Positions 1 through 9,123 of a DNA stretch of 64,000 bases are shown here, piece after piece. Where the stretch lies: assembly GCF_016902295.1 (NCBI RefSeq), contig NZ_JACJLQ010000014.1, positions 1-64,000 on the forward strand, given 5' to 3'. Position 1 is the first letter of the stretch, and each line of letters opens with the position of its first letter. The translations under genes and the position numbers were made by a program. The notes beneath the pieces are model-generated. The model was not told where the DNA came from. It was given only the letters and a program-made list of their open reading frames with translations, and ran no database searches. The stretch comes from Bacteroides caecigallinarum (GTDB lineage: Bacteria > Bacteroidota > Bacteroidia > Bacteroidales > Bacteroidaceae).

Positions 1-102
1 GGCGTGTGACCGCCTCCCCAAGTAGCATTACTGCGTACCGTCAGGATGCTTATTGCTGGTAGGTTGCTCCTCAGCAGAGCCTACTTCCTCTTAACATCCT
101 GA
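1..102 (-). ncRNA. 5' part of an unidentified structured RNA, cut by the window edge
   Basis: Read on the minus strand, this segment starts just downstream of a good -7 box (105-112). It folds into a self-contained hairpin: TCAGGATG pairs with CATCCTGA (8 bp), followed by an internal loop, a GTAGG/CCTAC stem and a TGCT/AGCA tip. A further GGCG/CGCC hairpin lies at 1-14. No open frame is present. Promoter plus strong stems argue for a stable RNA running off the left edge. It does not look like tRNA, tmRNA, RNase P or 5S rRNA. A signal recognition particle RNA or a Bacteroidales-restricted RNA family is possible but cannot be decided from the visible half. Confidence 0.45.
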
Positions 103-104
103 TA

Positions 105-112
105 CAAAGATA
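105..112 (-). promoter_or_regulatory. -7 box TATCTTTG for the left-edge RNA
   Basis: The minus strand reads TATCTTTG, an exact match to the Bacteroides -7 consensus TAnnTTTG, about 3-7 nt before the first stem of the structured RNA. No clear -33 TTTG is seen; the upstream stretch is A/T rich. Confidence 0.5.
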
Positions 113-176
113 TAAAACTAAAGTTAATTAATAATGAATTATCCAACTTTATTTGGATTTTAAATGGAATAATAAT

Positions 177-2129
177 ATGAAAATTAAAATCTTTTTCCTG
201 TTTGCTTCTTTGTCAGTCGCTACAGTTGCTTCCATGGCGAATCCGTTTGCCAAATATGGGGACATGCTGAAGTCGGACAAATATTCAAACTATGCTTCAG
301 TCACGTTGCTCGACAGTACAAATGTTTCTGTTCAGCCTACAGGACAGGGGGCCTTCTCTGTGATGAAGGCTATCAAGATTCAGAATCTGAAAGGAGTAAT
401 GACAAACCGTGTCCTGAAATATGACTACGATCCGCTGACAGCTGCCGCTAAATTCAAGGTTGTGAAAATCTATCATGAAGACGGAACATATACCTATGTA
501 GATGTTAGCAAGACTTGCGACTATGCTGCACCTGCAAGAATGATATACTGGGGTGCCCGGCAGATTATGCTTCAGCTTGACAATCTTCAACCTGGCGACA
601 TTATCTATTATGAAATAGACAAGAAAGGCTTCACTTACGCTCTTCTCGGGGCAGATGAAGATGACTCGCGTTTCATCCCTCCTATGCGCGGACAGTTCTA
701 TGATATAGTTCCGTTCTGGGTATCCGAACCTACCTTGCGAAAGGTTTATAGAGTGATGATGCCTATGGAAAAGGAACTTCAGTTCCAGTTCTATCAGGGA
801 GAATGTTCGTCGTCAATGCGTTATGATGACGATAGGAAAGTATATACATTTGCGATGAACGATGTAATGCCTTTCGAAAGAGAACCTAATATGGTTGACC
901 TTTTCGATGCTGCACCGAAACTTATGATGTCAACTACACCGAACTGGATGGAGAAGTCACGTTGGTTCAATAAGGTAAATGAGGATTACGGCAGTTTTGA
1001 TGCCATACCTGAAGCACAGAAGAAAGTTGATGAGCTGATAAAAGGCAAGAAGTCAGAGATGGAGAAAATTGCTGTTCTTACCCATTGGGTAGCCGATAAC
1101 ATCCGTTATGCCGGAATAACTATGGGAAAGGGCGAAGGCTTTACTCTACATAATCTGAAGATGAATTATACAGACCGATGTGGTGTGTGTAAGGATATAG
1201 CAGGAACGTTGGTTGCCTTCCTTCGTATGGCTGGTTTCGATGCATATCCTGCAATGACTATGGCAGGAAGCAGAGTAGAAAGTATTCCTGCTGACCATTT
1301 TAATCATTGTGTAGCTGTAGTGAAACTCAGTAACGGTACACTTATGCCTCTTGATCCTACATGGGTACCTTTCTGTCGTGAATTGTGGAGCAGTGCCGAA
1401 CAGCAGCAGAACTATCTGCCGGGAATACCGGAAGGCTCAGACCTTTGCGTAACTCCTGTATCAGCGCCGGAAAATCATTATGTACGTATCAATGTCGACA
1501 ATAGTCTGAAGGCTGACGGAACTCTTGTGGGCAAATTCACAATTTCTGCCGAAGGACAGAGCGACAGTAATATCCGCCGTGTATTTACAACAGGATTCCA
1601 GAGCGAATGGCGCAATACGATGGAAAAGCAGTTGCTCAATGTTTCTCCCAAAGCAGTTATGAAGAGTGTTGACTACGGACGCTCTCCTAAGGACTATCAG
1701 AAAGCGCCGATAAGCATTACATTCACATACGAGATACCTGAATATGCTATGACCGGAGAAAGTGAACTTATCTTCAAGCCTTTCGTTATGAATAATCTTT
1801 ATACTCAGGTATTGTCTTTCCTGCGTATCAATACAGACATTGTAGACCGGAAATACGGATTCAAGGATTCCTGCTCACGCCTTGTCGAGGTGGAAGAAAA
1901 GCTTTCTTTGCCTTCCGGATATAAGATGCTTGGAGATGAAAAGCAGGTTAATATTGACGGTCAGGCTGCTGATTTTGAGGGAGTATTGAAACAGTCAGGT
2001 AACAAAATTTTTCTTGACAGCAGACTGTCTCTCTACAAGAGAGTTTATTCGGCAGACGATTGGGATGATTTCCGCAATTCTGTTAATGCCTATAAATCGT
2101 TTGGTGAGTATATCGTAGTTAGAAAGTAA
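177..2129 (+). CDS. secreted DUF3857/transglutaminase-like protein
   Basis: A 650-residue exported protein. The ATG at 177 is chosen over an upstream in-frame TTG at 153 because it places a clean signal peptide (MKIKIFFLFASLSVATVAS) at the N-terminus. The N-terminal half is DUF3857-like. The middle is a transglutaminase/cysteine-protease fold with a visible triad: Cys338 in GVCKD, His377 in FNHCVAVV and Asp393 in LDPTW. The rest is beta-rich. The physiological substrate of this Bacteroidetes family is not known; a periplasmic amide- or peptide-bond reaction is the inference. It lies 14 bp upstream of a second DUF3857 protein that lacks the triad, so the two are probably one operon and may form a complex. 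Confidence 0.85.
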   Translation: MKIKIFFLFASLSVATVASMANPFAKYGDMLKSDKYSNYASVTLLDSTNVSVQPTGQGAFSVMKAIKIQNLKGVMTNRVLKYDYDPLTAAAKFKVVKIYHEDGTYTYVDVSKTCDYAAPARMIYWGARQIMLQLDNLQPGDIIYYEIDKKGFTYALLGADEDDSRFIPPMRGQFYDIVPFWVSEPTLRKVYRVMMPMEKELQFQFYQGECSSSMRYDDDRKVYTFAMNDVMPFEREPNMVDLFDAAPKLMMSTTPNWMEKSRWFNKVNEDYGSFDAIPEAQKKVDELIKGKKSEMEKIAVLTHWVADNIRYAGITMGKGEGFTLHNLKMNYTDRCGVCKDIAGTLVAFLRMAGFDAYPAMTMAGSRVESIPADHFNHCVAVVKLSNGTLMPLDPTWVPFCRELWSSAEQQQNYLPGIPEGSDLCVTPVSAPENHYVRINVDNSLKADGTLVGKFTISAEGQSDSNIRRVFTTGFQSEWRNTMEKQLLNVSPKAVMKSVDYGRSPKDYQKAPISITFTYEIPEYAMTGESELIFKPFVMNNLYTQVLSFLRINTDIVDRKYGFKDSCSRLVEVEEKLSLPSGYKMLGDEKQVNIDGQAADFEGVLKQSGNKIFLDSRLSLYKRVYSADDWDDFRNSVNAYKSFGEYIVVRK

Positions 2130-2143
2130 TAAAGTAGGAGATT

Positions 2144-3757
2144 ATGAAAACCATAAAACAATATTTATGTCTGGTATGCTTGCTTCTGATAGTAGCTCCG
2201 GCTTATTCCGCTTCGGAGGCAAGTTTCAGAAAACTGTATAAGACATATACTCTTAATCAGGACGGAAGCATGGAGGAAAGGGTATATAAGGAACTGAAGA
2301 TTTTAACTCATGCTGCAATGAACAGCAAATATGGAGAAACGTTCATTGTGTATAATCCGGAATTTCAGGAACTAAGAATTAATGAATCCTACACAATACA
2401 GAAGGATGGCAGCAAGGTGATTACTCCTGCCAACGCTTTTGTGGAAGTACTGCCTTCTTTTGCGGCTGATGCTCCGGCTTACAATCATCTGAAGGAGATG
2501 GTGGTGGTTCATACCGGACTTGAACTTGGTGCGACTATTGTACTTGATTATTCCATTAAGACCAAAACCTCGATGTGCGGTGAACTGGATATTTTTACCA
2601 TGATTAAAGAACTATCGCCTATAGAGGATTTCAGGCTCACTGTAAATGTTCCTGAATCGAAGAAACTTAATTATGAACTTCTCAATTCTTCTGCAAAGCC
2701 TGATGTGAGAGTTGATAACGGTATAAGGACTGTGTCATATAATCTTAAGAACATAGATCCACGTCCGTATTCCTATCCGGTTTACAGTGCTTCTGTAGGT
2801 ATAGTTCAGCAGCTGGCAAGCGGAATGATGCCTGCTTTTACGGCTTCTACGTATGAGAGCAATACGGCGGCTATCGATGTATTGAGTAAGCAATTAATAG
2901 TGGGAGACAGTAAGGTTATTGAAAACAAGATTGCCGAATTAAAGAAAGAGTCCGGTGATGACAAGAACAAACTTCGTATGGCTATAAACAAGTTCATGAC
3001 ATATTTATATAGTGTGAAAGGACAGTGTGGAGTGTCGTTAAGTCAGGCAGGCTACAGGGTGCGTCCGGCTTCGGAGGTACTGCTTTCAATGTACGGAACA
3101 CGTGCTGAATTGGCAAACCTTGATAATGTACTGCATAAGGCTGCCGGTCTTGATGCGGATATAAAGCTTGCATTTGTTGAGGCTAAGGATATGAACAGTG
3201 TAGGACTGAACGGTGTAGTAGCTGTTCTTTCTGACAGTGAGATGAATACATACGCTAACGGTTGGTATGCGGATGTTCAGGATTACATGTCTGTAAGAAA
3301 TCTGGATGGAGATGAGTCGTCATTGAGAATAGAGAAACCTGAGAATCCTACAAAGAATATAAAGACTATTGAGGTGAATGAGACTAATTCAAGAACATTG
3401 CCAGGAGGATATGTTGCTGTAACAATTCCTGATACTTATATTGCCGCAACTCTTTATCCGTATTCGGCTAATACATCAATATCTGAGAATATGTTGCTTC
3501 CACATAAATTGAATCGCATAATGCAATATAACGTTAAGCTTCCTGAAGGCAAGACGTGGATTGAAAAACGAAATGTGAAAGTTTCGAATGAAGTGGGAGA
3601 GGTGAGTGTCGAATATGAGCTTTCAGGTGATGAAGTAAAAGTTACTTATACTTATAAGGTTGACGAACAGCTGATAACAAAGAAAAACTACAGACAGTTC
3701 TATTCACTTATGAGTGAATGTAAGGATATGAATAATTACACATTGATATTCAGATAA
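2144..3757 (+). CDS. secreted DUF3857 protein, degenerate transglutaminase paralogue
   Basis: A 537-residue exported protein with signal peptide MKTIKQYLCLVCLLLIVAPAYSA. A TAGGAG stretch lies just before the ATG. The N-terminus has the DUF3857 pattern. Around two thirds along, MYGTRAELANLDNVLHKAAG aligns with RCGVCKDIAGTLVAFLRMAG of the upstream gene, but the catalytic cysteine position is Arg and the His and Asp motifs are absent. This points to a non-catalytic partner of the upstream protein; that role is inference. The gene ends directly at a strong terminator shared with convergent pgk. Confidence 0.8.
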   Translation: MKTIKQYLCLVCLLLIVAPAYSASEASFRKLYKTYTLNQDGSMEERVYKELKILTHAAMNSKYGETFIVYNPEFQELRINESYTIQKDGSKVITPANAFVEVLPSFAADAPAYNHLKEMVVVHTGLELGATIVLDYSIKTKTSMCGELDIFTMIKELSPIEDFRLTVNVPESKKLNYELLNSSAKPDVRVDNGIRTVSYNLKNIDPRPYSYPVYSASVGIVQQLASGMMPAFTASTYESNTAAIDVLSKQLIVGDSKVIENKIAELKKESGDDKNKLRMAINKFMTYLYSVKGQCGVSLSQAGYRVRPASEVLLSMYGTRAELANLDNVLHKAAGLDADIKLAFVEAKDMNSVGLNGVVAVLSDSEMNTYANGWYADVQDYMSVRNLDGDESSLRIEKPENPTKNIKTIEVNETNSRTLPGGYVAVTIPDTYIAATLYPYSANTSISENMLLPHKLNRIMQYNVKLPEGKTWIEKRNVKVSNEVGEVSVEYELSGDEVKVTYTYKVDEQLITKKNYRQFYSLMSECKDMNNYTLIFR

Positions 3758-3793
3758 CAAGAAAGGAGACCCAAAAGGTCTCCTTTTCTTGTT
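3757..3793. terminator. bidirectional terminator between the DUF3857 pair and pgk
   Basis: AACAAGAAAGGAGACC pairs with GGTCTCCTTTTCTTGTT (about 16 bp with one bulged T, loop CAAAA). The A and T tracts inside the stem let it act for both converging genes. Confidence 0.85.
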
Positions 3794-3815
3794 ATGGTAT
3801 GAAATAATTTTCAAA

Positions 3816-5072
3816 TTATTTGTCACCACGGATAGCTGCGATACCCGGAAGGATCTTACCTTCGATAGCTTCAAGCAAAGCACCACCACCAGTAGAGATG
3901 TATGATACCTGGTCAGCCATACCGAACTTGTTGATACAAGCTACTGAGTCACCACCACCGATGAGTGAGAATGCACCTTCTTTAGTAGCTTCAGCGATAG
4001 CTTCTGCGATTACTTTAGAACCACCTGCGAAGTTGTCCATTTCGAATACACCGGCAGGACCGTTCCACAAGATAGTTTTTGCACCCTTGATAGCAGCCTT
4101 GAATTCTTCGCGAGTCTTAGGACCTGCGTCAAGACCCATCCATCCGTCAGGAATATTGCTGTCGTCGCAAACCTGAGTGTTGGCATCATTAGAGAAAGCG
4201 TCAGCAGCGATACAGTCGCAACCCAATACAAGGTTTACACCTTTAGCTTTAGCTTTTTCAATGATATCAAGAGCCAACTGAAGTTTGTCGTCTTCTACCA
4301 ATGAGTTACCGATTTTACCACCCTGAGCTTTAGCGAAAGTAAATGCCATACCACCGCAAAGAATCAAGTTGTCAACTTTATCCATCAAGTTTTCGATGAT
4401 ACCGATCTTAGTAGAAACCTTAGAACCACCCATGATAGCAGTGAAAGGACGTTTGATATCTTTCAATACGTTGTCAACGGCCTGAACTTCTTTTTCCATC
4501 AGGTAGCCCAACATCTTGTGGTCTGCATCGAAGTAGTCAGCGATAACAGCTGTAGAAGCGTGTTTACGGTGAGCAGTACCGAATGCGTCCATAACGTAGC
4601 AGTCAGCGTATGAAGCAAGAGTCTTGGCGAATTCTTTCTGACGAGCTTTCATTTCTTTCTTAGCGTCTTCGTAAGCAGGATCTTCTTTTTCGATACCTAC
4701 TGGCTTACCTTCTTCTTCAGGATAGAAACGAAGGTTTTCAAGCAAAAGAACTTCACCTGGTTTAAGAGCTGCGGCAGCTTCAGAAGCTTTTGCACAGTCA
4801 GGAGCGAATTTAACTTCAACGCCAAGAGCTGCAGAAACAGCGTCAACAATCTGGCTCAAAGAATATTTAGCGTTTACTTTGCCTTTTGGTTTACCCATGT
4901 GTGACATGATGATCAAAGCACCACCGTCAGCAAGGATTTTTTTCAATGTAGGAAGGGCACCGCGGATACGAGTGTCGTCTGTAATTTTACCTTCTTCATT
5001 CAAAGGCACGTTGAAGTCAACGCGAACGATTGCCTTTTTACCAGCAAAGTTGAATTTGTCAATTGTCATCAT
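3816..5072 (-). CDS. pgk: phosphoglycerate kinase
   Basis: A 418-residue cytosolic glycolytic enzyme that transfers phosphate between 1,3-bisphosphoglycerate and ADP. The N-terminal RVDFNVPL signature, the [13 protein letters not shown] motif, the substrate-domain [10 protein letters not shown] segment, [10 protein letters not shown] and the C-terminal GGGDSVACI loop are all present, and the length matches the family. The start is one of two adjacent ATGs (5072 or 5069). It is monocistronic: its own promoter lies about 50 bp upstream and it ends at the shared terminator. Codon use is strongly biased, as expected for a highly expressed gene. Confidence 0.97.
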   Translation of the reverse strand: MMTIDKFNFAGKKAIVRVDFNVPLNEEGKITDDTRIRGALPTLKKILADGGALIIMSHMGKPKGKVNAKYSLSQIVDAVSAALGVEVKFAPDCAKASEAAAALKPGEVLLLENLRFYPEEEGKPVGIEKEDPAYEDAKKEMKARQKEFAKTLASYADCYVMDAFGTAHRKHASTAVIADYFDADHKMLGYLMEKEVQAVDNVLKDIKRPFTAIMGGSKVSTKIGIIENLMDKVDNLILCGGMAFTFAKAQGGKIGNSLVEDDKLQLALDIIEKAKAKGVNLVLGCDCIAADAFSNDANTQVCDDSNIPDGWMGLDAGPKTREEFKAAIKGAKTILWNGPAGVFEMDNFAGGSKVIAEAIAEATKEGAFSLIGGGDSVACINKFGMADQVSYISTGGGALLEAIEGKILPGIAAIRGDK

Positions 5073-5119
5073 AATCGTAATATTTTTAATTAAAGAGTTT
5101 TTTCTTTATTAGACGTTCG

Positions 5120-5127
5120 CAAAGTTA
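5120..5127 (-). promoter_or_regulatory. -7 box of pgk
   Basis: The minus strand reads TAACTTTG, matching TAnnTTTG, about 48 nt upstream of the pgk start. No convincing -33 element was found at the usual spacing. Confidence 0.55.
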
Positions 5128-5200
5128 ACAAAAAAATATTACAGATGATAAAATGTGATAATTATTTTCATTGGTACTACAATTACAAGATATAATTTTG

Positions 5201-6418
5201 TCAGTATCTGTTTTTCTTTGCATTAAATCTGTAACCTATACCTATCATAAGGTTGTTCGGATCCTTGAATTTATATAGTTGATAGCCTACGTGAAGAAAT
5301 ACATTTTCTGTAATGCTTGTTTTCAGGACAAATGTCTGATAAAAGGAATTTGTGTCAGTGCCACGGCATACAAAGTTTTTTCCTATACCAAAATTGATAG
5401 AGAATATAGGCATTACCACTTCAGCTCTGGCTGACAGTCCGAGTGAGAATTGTTCGATAAAAGGCGGTCTGAAAAATTTCACATCATCAGTTGACGTATT
5501 TGTATTTGCCACGTGGTCGGTTAGGTTTGCGCTCTCGTCATATTGAGCGTCAAGAGATAGCCCGGCGCGGAAAAACCTGTTGAAGTTGTACATAGGATTG
5601 AAATTAAGTCCTGCTACAGCAAATTTACCGGGGATTAATATTCCGGAACCGTCTGACCAGAAAATACCTTTCTTTTTTGTCGCGCCATATACTATCAGGT
5701 CATAGCTTACGTATGGTTTGAATCCTTGTTCCGGTATAACAGTCACTCGGTCATTATTGCTAAACTTTGATTTGGGATCATCTTGCGGACACCACATCAA
5801 TCCTATACGCCCGTCAAGTGTGTTTACGCCATAGTTGGGGTAATTTGTGTTACCGTTTGAATAGTGTGTAAGTCCTATGCCTGCTCTTAACGCCACTTCA
5901 TGAGTCATCTGCCAGTTGAGCAGCAAACCTAAATTAATATAGGCATTAGTCTTTGAGCCGACGATAGTGTTAAAGGGATTCTTTTCTTCATCGTATTTCT
6001 TCCATCCGAATGAAGCTCCGAAATTCCATTCGTAGTCTAATGACAGTTTTTTTGTTAGTGATGCTATTCTGGATGTCTGGAATACATATACGGCGAGTGG
6101 GTTTCCTACTTCTTTTGTGTTATTGAAAGTATTGTAGCCTATGCCTATACCCTGAATGGTATTGGGATACATTTTTCCCATATAGCTGTCAGGACCAAAT
6201 TTAAAACCATACTTTATGTGTCCGGAGAGGTTGGTGCGTATGGGAGATTGCGCCAGATTATCTCCTCTGAAGAAACTTTTTGTCGGGAATGTGTATGCCG
6301 GTTTGAAGTCAATACCTATTACGTGTATTATTTTTCTCTGGACACTGTCCTGCCTTTCTGCGTTGAGCTTTGCTGCTACAAGGCATAGTAACAGAATTAC
6401 GGTAATATATTTTTTCAT
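5201..6418 (-). CDS. PagL-like acyloxyacyl hydrolase (outer-membrane lipid A deacylase family)
   Basis: A 405-residue protein with a signal peptide (first about 20 residues, ending in LNA) and a beta-barrel-like sequence. The diagnostic segment GLTHYSNGNTNYPNYGVNTL carries the His-Ser pair and the following N..PN.G pattern of the lipid A 3-O-deacylase (PagL) family, which removes an acyl chain from lipid A in the outer membrane. It is about twice the size of classical PagL, with an extra C-terminal barrel-like region. It is the last gene of a likely three-gene minus-strand operon behind two lipoproteins (16-bp gap to the upstream gene). Lipid A as the substrate is inferred from the family. 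Confidence 0.7.
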   Translation of the reverse strand: MKKYITVILLLCLVAAKLNAERQDSVQRKIIHVIGIDFKPAYTFPTKSFFRGDNLAQSPIRTNLSGHIKYGFKFGPDSYMGKMYPNTIQGIGIGYNTFNNTKEVGNPLAVYVFQTSRIASLTKKLSLDYEWNFGASFGWKKYDEEKNPFNTIVGSKTNAYINLGLLLNWQMTHEVALRAGIGLTHYSNGNTNYPNYGVNTLDGRIGLMWCPQDDPKSKFSNNDRVTVIPEQGFKPYVSYDLIVYGATKKKGIFWSDGSGILIPGKFAVAGLNFNPMYNFNRFFRAGLSLDAQYDESANLTDHVANTNTSTDDVKFFRPPFIEQFSLGLSARAEVVMPIFSINFGIGKNFVCRGTDTNSFYQTFVLKTSITENVFLHVGYQLYKFKDPNNLMIGIGYRFNAKKNRY

Positions 6419-6433
6419 TATTTATAGTCTAAT

Positions 6434-7396
6434 TTAGGGGAATATCATGAGGTAATCGAACGGGTCTTTACTGCTTAGTCTTCCTGTAAAAACACATTCT
6501 TCTCCTGTGTCAGGATTTGAGGCATGTACTTTATAGTTTACATGGAATTCTTCAATATTGTTATATACTTCTATCTTTTTTGTCTCTCCTGGTTGAACTG
6601 TTGTTGAAACAACAAAGTCCTTGTCAAGCCTGCCCGTCCAGAAACTTTGTTCCTTCAGTCCGAATTTAACTTTAGTATTTCCCATTACAGGTTTACCGTC
6701 CACAATGTCCGGTATTGGTATTTCAGCAAGATTTTCTCCGAGAATCTTATCCAGATTGTTGAAACTATCATAGTCATCAGGATAGAACTCGATTTTTCTG
6801 AGTGAGTTCTTGAATGGATAGAAGTTTAATGTAACAGGTCCTCCTTCAGAGCCGGAATTGTTTACTGTTATGCCATCCACTTGTTCCACGACGTAGTCAC
6901 TATAATAGAAATCATTCTCGAAATCGTATTCCACTTTGTCTATAACGAATTTGCTTGTTGGTTTCAATGATACATTTATTTCCTTGTGGTAATATTCGTT
7001 TCCTACTATTATACTGAAAGCGATAGGATGATTGACAAGATTTTTGACACATATAATCTCTAACTCACGATTATTCCTTTTTTCTATGCGGAAAGCGTAA
7101 TATGTACTTTCGTAGTAAATGATTCCTGTTTCTCCTTCATGCAGCAACGGAAAATAATTATATATTGGGTTACCCTGAAGATCATATATGGTATAGTCAA
7201 AAGTGTTTATCGCAACACCTTCCATACTTGATATGTTCCAGTTGTCTGAATCAAAATTCAGTTTAAATGGTTTGCCCTTTTCCACATAACATGTATCAGG
7301 ATATTCTGTGATGAAATCATCAATGAAAATATCTGAATTACAACTTGTAAATAGTGTTGTAAGGATAAGGTATAGTACAATGGTTGTTGTTCTCAT
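6434..7396 (-). CDS. lipoprotein of unknown function
   Basis: About 320 residues starting at the internal Met of MRTTTIVLYLILTTLFTSC, which gives a lipoprotein signal with lipobox LFTS|C; a longer frame from 7423 would add nine residues and spoil the signal. The rest is beta-rich with many aromatic and acidic residues and no recognised catalytic motif. It sits between another lipoprotein and the PagL-like gene with very short gaps, so the three are probably co-transcribed and envelope-located. Function not recognised. Confidence 0.7.
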   Translation of the reverse strand: MRTTTIVLYLILTTLFTSCNSDIFIDDFITEYPDTCYVEKGKPFKLNFDSDNWNISSMEGVAINTFDYTIYDLQGNPIYNYFPLLHEGETGIIYYESTYYAFRIEKRNNRELEIICVKNLVNHPIAFSIIVGNEYYHKEINVSLKPTSKFVIDKVEYDFENDFYYSDYVVEQVDGITVNNSGSEGGPVTLNFYPFKNSLRKIEFYPDDYDSFNNLDKILGENLAEIPIPDIVDGKPVMGNTKVKFGLKEQSFWTGRLDKDFVVSTTVQPGETKKIEVYNNIEEFHVNYKVHASNPDTGEECVFTGRLSSKDPFDYLMIFP

Positions 7397-7425
7397 AATT
7401 ATTTGTGTAATAATAACAGGCACAC

Positions 7426-8613
7426 TTATTCCTTATAAGTAACCTTGAAAGGCAGAATCTGAAAGACTCTTCTGTCGGCAGTGGTCAATTCGAGTTTATA
7501 TGAAATAGAGCTTCCGTTTCCTTTCTCTACTAATGACAGTAAAGTCTTTTCCGGTAGAAGTTCTTTCAGATAGAGTCTGCCGTTCTGTAAATGTATGAGT
7601 CTTGCTTTCTTGTCGGTATCGACAACGAGCATGTACGAACGGTTATAATGACTTATAATACTTCCGGAATATCCATCACGGGTGGTAGTTTCTATGCTTG
7701 AGTTTTCATAGCTTAGTGGCCTGTTTTCAGATGGCTCAATGAATTCCATATTTTTGTTGAATACCACTTCGTTGTAGCTCAAATCGTAGATGTCTGTTCC
7801 CTTCGGCTCCATTTCTTCGTCTGTTGAGAAAAGACTGAATTCAAAATGTCTGAACCTGTCTGATACAGTTATGTAGGCTCCGTTTGTAAGCAGTTTTATT
7901 TTGACGTGGTTGCCCTCACGTGTTATTTCGCATGATTCCTCGTTTATTGCTTTTATGGTATATGAACCGTTGTAAGAAAGAACATCGAACTCAAATTGGT
8001 TTCCTGAGATGATATTGACTTCATTGTTTATGGATGTGGTAATATTTTTAATACTCGATAGATCTGTAGGATAAGCATTCTGTACTTCTGTCAGTTCTCC
8101 ACTGCTCATACGTCTGTATGTGGAGTACCCGTAAATTTTTACTCCATCTGCACGAATGCCTAGATAATCGATGATTTTCATAACATCTCCTTTCAAAGAA
8201 ACAATACGCATTACTAAATTGCCATTATTGCTGACTCTGTTTCCATCCTCATATTCATAGGCGTATGTTAAATATCCATTAGCCGGAAAAGCATCAACAT
8301 ACATGTATTCTTTTAGTGATTCAGATGACTCGAAATAATATTGGCTTGATCCTCCTCCATCTAGGCCTTCATAATAGTCTTTTGTTGAACATTTACCGTC
8401 GCTGCCTATTTCATGAGTAATAACGTGTTTCCATCCATATCCTACTACTGATGATTTAAATTCTTCCATTGATATATTTGAGATATCAGGTATATAGCAT
8501 TCTCCGTTTTCATCAAAAGAGAATGTCGGGTAAATCTCTTCCTTGTCGCATGATGCAAAGGCAACGGCACACAAAAGTGCTATAATGAATGAGTGAAGTT
8601 TCGTGGTTTTCAT
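7426..8613 (-). CDS. lipoprotein of unknown function
   Basis: About 395 residues from the Met of MKTTKLHSFIIALLCAVAFASC, a lipoprotein signal with lipobox AFAS|C. The in-frame Met at 8640 is rejected because it overlaps the promoter -7 box. The body is beta-rich, suggesting repeated immunoglobulin-like or beta-sandwich modules, but no family is recognised. First gene of the operon 8613 to 5201 (lipoprotein, lipoprotein, PagL-like hydrolase). Probably surface or periplasmic. Confidence 0.7.
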   Translation of the reverse strand: MKTTKLHSFIIALLCAVAFASCDKEEIYPTFSFDENGECYIPDISNISMEEFKSSVVGYGWKHVITHEIGSDGKCSTKDYYEGLDGGGSSQYYFESSESLKEYMYVDAFPANGYLTYAYEYEDGNRVSNNGNLVMRIVSLKGDVMKIIDYLGIRADGVKIYGYSTYRRMSSGELTEVQNAYPTDLSSIKNITTSINNEVNIISGNQFEFDVLSYNGSYTIKAINEESCEITREGNHVKIKLLTNGAYITVSDRFRHFEFSLFSTDEEMEPKGTDIYDLSYNEVVFNKNMEFIEPSENRPLSYENSSIETTTRDGYSGSIISHYNRSYMLVVDTDKKARLIHLQNGRLYLKELLPEKTLLSLVEKGNGSSISYKLELTTADRRVFQILPFKVTYKE

Positions 8614-8637
8614 AATTTTGTTTTTTTTATGTTTGTA

Positions 8638-8645
8638 CAAATATA
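8638..8645 (-). promoter_or_regulatory. -7 box for the lipoprotein/PagL operon
   Basis: The minus strand reads TATATTTG (TAnnTTTG), about 25 nt upstream of the ATG at 8613. Confidence 0.5.
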
Positions 8646-8769
8646 AATAAAACTACAAACAAAGCTGCTGTTTAATTCTTTTTATATTTTATATTGGCTT
8701 AATTCTCCTTTTTCCAGACACAGTTTTTTGTAAAAATCCGCGTCAATTCCCGCCATGTATGTGTTGAAT

Positions 8770-9012
8770 TTAGACATTGTTTGAATCATGTTTAGTTTGC
8801 TTACGTTCTTGTCCTTCTTTTTTATGAAACCAAGCATACCTATTTCCTTTTTGTAGTTTACAAGGAGCCACATGTACTTTTTCAGACGCTATAGTGATGG
8901 TATATTCTTCATAACCTGTAATTTTTCTGCCTTCTTCTTCCTTCTGGCAGCTTATAAATATGGATGTACAGATTAATAATACAAGTGTTTTCAAGATTTC
9001 TGAAGTTTTCAT
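8770..9012 (-). CDS. small lipoprotein, possibly frameshifted
   Basis: An 80-residue frame starting MKTSEILKTLVLLICTSIFI with lipobox FIS|C. It ends in a low-credibility tail (HDSNNV stop). An overlapping frame (8682-8873, minus) continues as a protein-like sequence including KFNTYMAGIDADFYKKL, so one lost or gained base near 8870 or later could have split a protein of roughly 110 residues. A related intact sequence would be needed to tell a pseudogene from a genuinely short protein. It has its own promoter. Confidence 0.5.
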   Translation of the reverse strand: MKTSEILKTLVLLICTSIFISCQKEEEGRKITGYEEYTITIASEKVHVAPCKLQKGNRYAWFHKKEGQERKQTKHDSNNV

Positions 9013-9040
9013 TTCGATTACATGTATTGGTTTCCATAAG

Positions 9041-9048
9041 CAAATGTA
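9041..9048 (-). promoter_or_regulatory. -7 box of the small lipoprotein gene
   Basis: The minus strand reads TACATTTG, matching TAnnTTTG, 28 nt upstream of the ATG at 9012. Confidence 0.5.
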
Positions 9049-9123
9049 GATTTTTATTTTATGAAAAACAATTGGATTATTTTCAAATCAGTGCTTTGAG
9101 TGAAACTTCTTAACGTATGTTTA

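Noticed and set aside
1-102. 5S rRNA or tRNA identity of the left-edge RNA
   Set aside because: It has no CCGAAC core of 5S rRNA and no T-loop or anticodon arm of a tRNA; resemblance is limited to short words.
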